A program made the position numbers and the translations under genes. From Bacillota bacterium (GTDB taxonomy: Bacteria > Bacillota > Clostridia > Christensenellales > SZUA-584): a stretch of 64,000 nt of DNA. Positions 60,274 through 64,000 of the stretch are shown here, in pieces (position 1 is the stretch's first letter; the number at the start of each line of letters is the position of its first letter). The notes beneath the pieces were generated by a model. That model was given only the letters and a program-made list of their open reading frames with translations, was not told where the DNA came from and did no database searches. The stretch spans positions 49,101 to 113,100 of the forward strand of contig JAEYKW010000032.1 in the NCBI GenBank assembly GCA_023408075.1, in the 5' to 3' direction.

Positions 60274-61041
60274 ATGCTTAAATACGAAGGTGTCGATACG
60301 GATTTTTCTCTGAGCGGTAAAACGGCGGTGGTGACCGGCGGCGCAGCGGGCATAGGCTATGCCACGGCGAAGTTCTTTCATGACAAAGGCGTTAACATCG
60401 TGCTGGCTGATTTGAACCCGCAGGTGGATGAAATTGCGAAGCAGCTCGGCGACAACTGCATCGGTGTTGCCGGTAACGTGTGCGATGAGGGCTATCCGGC
60501 GCAGGTGATCGAGGCGGGCGTCAAGGCATTCGGACAGATTGACATACTGGTCAACAGCGCAGGCATCGTGGCGCTGGAGAATGCGGAGACCATCAGCGCG
60601 GCGTACTGGCACAGAACCATCGATATCAATCTCTCAGCCAGCTTTTTCATGGCGCAGGCCGTGGGCAAATACATGATCGACAACGGCGTGAGCGGCAACA
60701 TCGTCAACATGGCGTCTCAGGCCGGGGTGATTGCTCTCGATAAGCACGTGGCCTACTGCGCGAGCAAGGGCGGCATCATTGCAATGACCAAGGTGCTTGC
60801 AATGGAGTGGGGCAAACACGGTATCCGTGTCAACGCTGTGTCTCCGACGGTGGTGCTGACGGAGCTCGGACACAAAGCGTGGGACGGCCCTGTCGGTGAT
60901 GCGTTTAAAAAAGAGATGCCTTCCGAACGCTTTGCGGAACCCGAAGAGATCGCGGCTTGTATCGCTTTCCTTTGCAGCAAGGGTGCCGGTATGATTACGG
61001 GGCACAACCTGCTTATCGACGGTGGATTTACTATTAAATAG
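60274..61041 (+). CDS. SDR, D-threitol dehydrogenase-like
   Basis: A 255-residue short-chain dehydrogenase. It has nucleotide motif TGGAAGIG, NSAG in place of NNAG, Ser in NMASQAG and the YCASK catalytic pair. The stretch IALDKHVAYCASKGG and VNAVSPTVVLTELGHKAW is as I recall for D-threitol dehydrogenase. It would oxidise D-threitol (or another tetritol) to erythrulose with NAD. Gene order supports this: a CUT2 transporter before it and DhaK, DhaL and RpiB-like genes after it, the same set of functions as the D-threitol pathway known from mycobacteria. Other polyol dehydrogenases remain possible. Confidence 0.82.
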   Translation: MLKYEGVDTDFSLSGKTAVVTGGAAGIGYATAKFFHDKGVNIVLADLNPQVDEIAKQLGDNCIGVAGNVCDEGYPAQVIEAGVKAFGQIDILVNSAGIVALENAETISAAYWHRTIDINLSASFFMAQAVGKYMIDNGVSGNIVNMASQAGVIALDKHVAYCASKGGIIAMTKVLAMEWGKHGIRVNAVSPTVVLTELGHKAWDGPVGDAFKKEMPSERFAEPEEIAACIAFLCSKGAGMITGHNLLIDGGFTIK

Positions 61042-61060
61042 CTAATTGGAGGAATGGATC

Positions 61061-62074
61061 ATGCAGCGCATTTTGAACAACCCGGACAACATTGTCGATG
61101 AAATGCTGGATGGATTCGCGAAATGTCACAGTGATATTGTCAAGAGGGTCATAACGAGTGAGGACAACGCAAGAGGTGTGGTGGCGGCAGCGGATGCGCC
61201 CAAAGCGGGCAAGGTCGGCGTCGTGACGGGCGGGGGCTCGGGCCATAAGCCTGCGTTTATTGGATATGTGGGCAAGAACATGTGTGACGCCGCGGCGGTC
61301 GGCGAGATATGCTCTTCTCCGACGGCACTTGCGTTTTTGGAAGCGTTTCGTGCCGCGAATGGCGGCGAGGGCATTGCATGCCTGTACGGTAACTATTCGG
61401 GCGACAACATGAACGTGAAAATGGCTGTCAAGATGGCCAAGCGTGAGGGCATCACGGTGAAAACCGTTATTGCCAACGACGATGTGGCATCGGCCCCCAA
61501 GGACGAAAGAGAAAAACGCCGCGGTGTGGCGGGAGAGATATTCATGTGGAAGTGCGGCGGCGCAAAAGCAGCCAAGGGCGCTTCGCTCGATGAGGTCATT
61601 GCCACGGCGCAAAAAGCGATTGACAGCACACGCAGCATCGGCATCGGGCTGACGCCGTGCACGCTGCCCGCCGTGGGGCATCCCAATTTCAAGATTGAAG
61701 ACGGTACGATGGAGGTCGGTATCGGCCATCACGGTGAGCCGGGCATCGAAGTCTGCCCGCTGGAAAGCGCGGCGGGTATGGCGCAGCGCATGGTTGATGT
61801 GGTGGTGCCGGATTATCCGTACCAAGCAGGCGACGAGGTGGCTGTGCTTGTTTCGGGCCTCGGGGCGACGCCGGTCATGGAGCTCTATGTGCTTTACAGC
61901 GAGATCGAAAAGCTGTTAAGCGCACAGGGCATCAAGGTGTACCGCTCGTATGTGGGCAACTATTTCACATCGCTTGATATGATGGGCGCAACGCTGACCG
62001 TGATGAAGCTGGACGACGAGCTCAAAGAGCTGATTGACGCCGACGCATACTGCGTAGGCTTAAAGCAGCTGTAA
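61061..62074 (+). CDS. DhaK-type tetrulose kinase, substrate-binding subunit
   Basis: A 337-residue DhaK homologue with GGGSGHKPAFIGYVG, YGNYSGDNMNV and GHHGEPGIEVCP, where the His would bind the substrate ketone covalently. Paired with DhaL 14 bases downstream it makes a complete two-subunit, ATP-dependent kinase. In D-threitol catabolism the equivalent enzyme phosphorylates D-erythrulose to D-erythrulose 4-phosphate. GHKPAF differs from the GHEPAH of dihydroxyacetone kinases, consistent with a changed substrate. ATG 61061 follows GGAGG by 8 bases. Confidence 0.9.
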   Translation: MQRILNNPDNIVDEMLDGFAKCHSDIVKRVITSEDNARGVVAAADAPKAGKVGVVTGGGSGHKPAFIGYVGKNMCDAAAVGEICSSPTALAFLEAFRAANGGEGIACLYGNYSGDNMNVKMAVKMAKREGITVKTVIANDDVASAPKDEREKRRGVAGEIFMWKCGGAKAAKGASLDEVIATAQKAIDSTRSIGIGLTPCTLPAVGHPNFKIEDGTMEVGIGHHGEPGIEVCPLESAAGMAQRMVDVVVPDYPYQAGDEVAVLVSGLGATPVMELYVLYSEIEKLLSAQGIKVYRSYVGNYFTSLDMMGATLTVMKLDDELKELIDADAYCVGLKQL

Positions 62075-62088
62075 AGGGGGAAATGGCA

Positions 62089-62733
62089 ATGTCGGTCGTA
62101 AAAAATGAAAACGGGCGAGAAATACTTTTGAGCATGGTCAGGGCCATTCAGGCGAACAAGCAATACCTTGGAGATGTCGACGGACTGATCGGCGACGGCG
62201 ATCACGGCATGAACATGAACAAGGGCTTTACGATGTATGGCCAGCAGCTGGGCGACGGCCAGACATCGCTGACAGACGGGCTGTTTGACCTCGGAACTGT
62301 GCTGCTCAATAAGATCGGCGGTTCCATGGGGCCGATTTACGGGACGGTATTCATGGATATGTCGGAAAAGGCAGAGGACGAAGAGGACATCACGCTCGGC
62401 GTGTTTGCGGATATGCTTGAAGCGGGCCTTAACGGTCTTTACGGCATCGTGAACGCGAGGCCCGGCGATAAAACGCTCGTGGACACGCTCTATCCGGCTT
62501 TGCAGGCGCTCAAATCGGCCATCAGTGCAGGCAAGGAATTCTCTGAGGCACTCAACGATATGAAAGCGGCGGCTGAGCAGGGCAAGGAGTCTACGAAAGA
62601 GCTGGTGGCCAAATACGGGAGGTCGGCGCGTCTCGGAGAGCGTTCGCGCGGCGTGCTGGATGCGGGGGCGACCTCATGCTGCATCATACTGCAGGCGATG
62701 GCCGACGGTATGCAGCAAGCGCTCGAAGGCTGA
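62089..62733 (+). CDS. DhaL-type kinase subunit, ATP-binding
   Basis: A 214-residue nucleotide-binding subunit. The Asp cluster that holds ADP-magnesium is GLIGDGDHGMNMNKGF, and the later GSMGPIYG and RSARLGERSRGVLDAGA segments complete the DhaL pattern. It uses ATP directly; no phosphotransferase DhaM gene is in the window. ATG 62089 has AGGGGG at 8 bases, while ATG 62083 is too close to that site. It is probably shared with, or specific to, the DhaK encoded just upstream. It could also serve the lone DhaK at 55435. Confidence 0.92.
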   Translation: MSVVKNENGREILLSMVRAIQANKQYLGDVDGLIGDGDHGMNMNKGFTMYGQQLGDGQTSLTDGLFDLGTVLLNKIGGSMGPIYGTVFMDMSEKAEDEEDITLGVFADMLEAGLNGLYGIVNARPGDKTLVDTLYPALQALKSAISAGKEFSEALNDMKAAAEQGKESTKELVAKYGRSARLGERSRGVLDAGATSCCIILQAMADGMQQALEG

Positions 62734-62754
62734 CAGGAAAGGCGAGGTCTTAAC

Positions 62755-63195
62755 ATGTATAAGATAGCAATCGGGTGCGACCCGAATGCCGCAGACGCGA
62801 AACATGCGATTATCAAAATGCTGACACAGAAGGGTTACGAGGTCAGCGACCTCGGCAGCGACGACCCGATTTATGCCAACATCGCGATTAAGGTGGCGAG
62901 CGCTGTGGCGAACAAGGAATACGACAGGGGCATACTGATATGCGGCACGGGCATCGGTGTGTCGCTGGCGGCCAACAAGGTGAAAGGCGCGTATGCGGCA
63001 CTGATTACGGATGTCTACTCCGCCGAGCGTGCCCGCATGAGCAACGACGCGAACGTTGCCTGTTTCGGCGCATTTACCATCGGCATCAAGCTGATGGAGA
63101 AGCTGGTTGATGTATTCCTGACGTCTGAGTTCGAACACGGAGGCGCGTCTCAGCCCAAGGTGGACCGTATTCGTGAATTTGAATCGGCGCAATAA
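62755..63195 (+). CDS. RpiB/LacAB-type isomerase, likely D-erythrulose 4-phosphate isomerase
   Basis: A 146-residue sugar phosphate isomerase. The catalytic Cys is in GILICGTGIGVSLAANKV and the substrate-phosphate Arg/His region near SAERARMSNDANV is conserved. The usual DHAG near the N-terminus reads DPNAA, so the ring-opening His is absent and the substrate is likely not ribose 5-phosphate. Next to the DhaKL kinase it fits the DerI step, D-erythrulose 4-phosphate to D-erythrose 4-phosphate, which would feed transketolase. It ends the operon-like run, 22 bases after DhaL. Confidence 0.87.
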   Translation: MYKIAIGCDPNAADAKHAIIKMLTQKGYEVSDLGSDDPIYANIAIKVASAVANKEYDRGILICGTGIGVSLAANKVKGAYAALITDVYSAERARMSNDANVACFGAFTIGIKLMEKLVDVFLTSEFEHGGASQPKVDRIREFESAQ

Positions 63196-63354
63196 ACAAG
63201 ATGACAGGATTATTGCATCAATAATGATATGATTTTTTTGAGATGAGCGTATAAGCGAATCTGGTTGCAGACTTGGAAACTTTGGTATTATGATAAAAGA
63301 GCTTTGACATTTCATCGGGCATATTGGGATGTTCTATCCGCCAAGGGCTTGATG

Positions 63355-63897
63355 ATGGGAAAGGAGAACAAGTTGGAACCGGATCATACGAACGATACCC
63401 ATGCGGAAAAAGAAATTGAGCGGCTGCTGCGAAGCCTCGGCAGTGCCTGTTCTGATTTTGCAGACAATGAGGCTCAAATGCATCGGCCCAATACCAAAAG
63501 AATCACCCGCCTGTTTGCCGGATGGTTTATGGGCTTCAATCCGTTGGCAGCAAATCCAAGCCATCAGGCTTTTCTGACCGAGGTTGAGCGCATTATCGCA
63601 GAGCTGGTTTCGGTTTTAGAAAAGACGGAGCCCAGGCATCCCGCCGCGAGTACGGGCGATGCAGCAAGGGCTGTGGCTATACTGCTGTCGCCAAAGCCCG
63701 CCCGAGAAAAGACGTCGGTGGACTGGACACTGACAGCGGCTGAATATCAGGTTGTCCGCCTGCTGCCGTACCTGGCTTCCGATGAACTCAAAAGCACGCG
63801 AGCCATGCTGCTCAAGCGGACGCCGAAGCGGCTGATGTTTCCCAAACAACTGGAACTGATAAAAACGATTGACAAGGGGCTGTCCAGAAACGATTAG
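63355..63897 (+). CDS. Unknown protein
   Basis: About 180 residues, no domain recognised. It is mainly helical and charged, with a moderately hydrophobic middle (RLFAGWFMGFNPLAANPSHQAF) and a basic C-terminus. The start is uncertain. A TATTAT box at 63286-63291 puts the likely transcript start near 63298, so ATG 63355 or TTG 63373 (after AAGGAG) are the candidates. Codon use looks like that of its neighbours. It is separated from the isomerase gene by about 160 bases and is probably transcribed alone. Confidence 0.65.
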   Translation: MGKENKLEPDHTNDTHAEKEIERLLRSLGSACSDFADNEAQMHRPNTKRITRLFAGWFMGFNPLAANPSHQAFLTEVERIIAELVSVLEKTEPRHPAASTGDAARAVAILLSPKPAREKTSVDWTLTAAEYQVVRLLPYLASDELKSTRAMLLKRTPKRLMFPKQLELIKTIDKGLSRND

Positions 63898-64000
63898 TAA
63901 TAATCGCAGGAGGATAACCTCTTTTTTCATGTTCAAATAGGAAAAAATGTGGATAGATTCGGCTTTCATGAAACAACAACCAAGAAGTCAATGACTCCCC

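Overview
The window is a densely packed stretch of one bacterial chromosome, most likely an anaerobic or facultative Firmicute of the Clostridia type. Evidence for this includes purine-rich AGGAGG-type ribosome binding sites, many lipoproteins with short lipoboxes, LytS-, YesM- and YesN-type sensors, three ribose-type (CUT2) ABC transporters and a Big_2-rich surface protein. I see no tRNA, rRNA, CRISPR array, insertion sequence or phage gene.

Layout. (1) 1-5.8 kb: a sensor kinase cut off by the window start with its response regulator, a divergent HxlR regulator/nitroreductase pair, a structured non-coding stretch and a catalase with a long N-terminal extension. (2) 6.0-13.8 kb: a copper-handling operon. 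It has an FtrD-like CxxC protein, an HMA-SafE membrane protein with two CupA-like copper domains, a CopA ATPase, a lipoprotein and an OmpR-type two-component pair. (3) 14.2-19.0 kb: a 1630-residue secreted metallophosphoesterase with repeat modules. (4) 19.5-26.6 kb: an amidohydrolase, a cyclase-family hydrolase, glycerate 2-kinase, tartronate semialdehyde reductase, a split transketolase and a TIM-barrel isomerase. (5) 26.8-38.4 kb: a FadR-type regulator, a zinc dehydrogenase and a second TIM-barrel protein. These are followed by what look like D-apionate lactonase, D-apionate oxidoisomerase and 3-oxo-isoapionate decarboxylase, and by a transporter whose ATPase is fused to a permease. (6) 38.5-41.6 kb: a second FadR-type regulator and a chemoreceptor. 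(7) 42-52 kb: a binding protein/YesM/YesN sensor set, a second CUT2 transporter and a sorbitol-dehydrogenase-like enzyme. (8) 52-56.5 kb: a chagasin-like inhibitor, xanthine phosphoribosyltransferase, a TetR regulator, an unknown protein and a DhaK homologue. (9) 56.6-63.2 kb: a third CUT2 transporter followed by a D-threitol-dehydrogenase-like SDR, DhaK, DhaL and an RpiB-like isomerase. An unknown protein ends the window.

How it fits together. Regions 4-9 read as a catabolic island for branched and four-carbon sugars and sugar acids such as apiose/apionate and tetritols from plant cell walls. The apionate enzymes would yield L-erythrulose. The DhaK/DhaL/RpiB set would turn tetruloses into erythrose 4-phosphate, and the split transketolase could consume that. 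A near-identical operator (GTAATACATAATAC type) lies at four promoters serving the glycerate kinase, the isomerase-transketolase-reductase operon, the FadR-type regulator itself and the dehydrogenase/apionate operon. I therefore infer that these genes form one regulon. Substrate assignments rest on recalled family resemblance, not on database searches.
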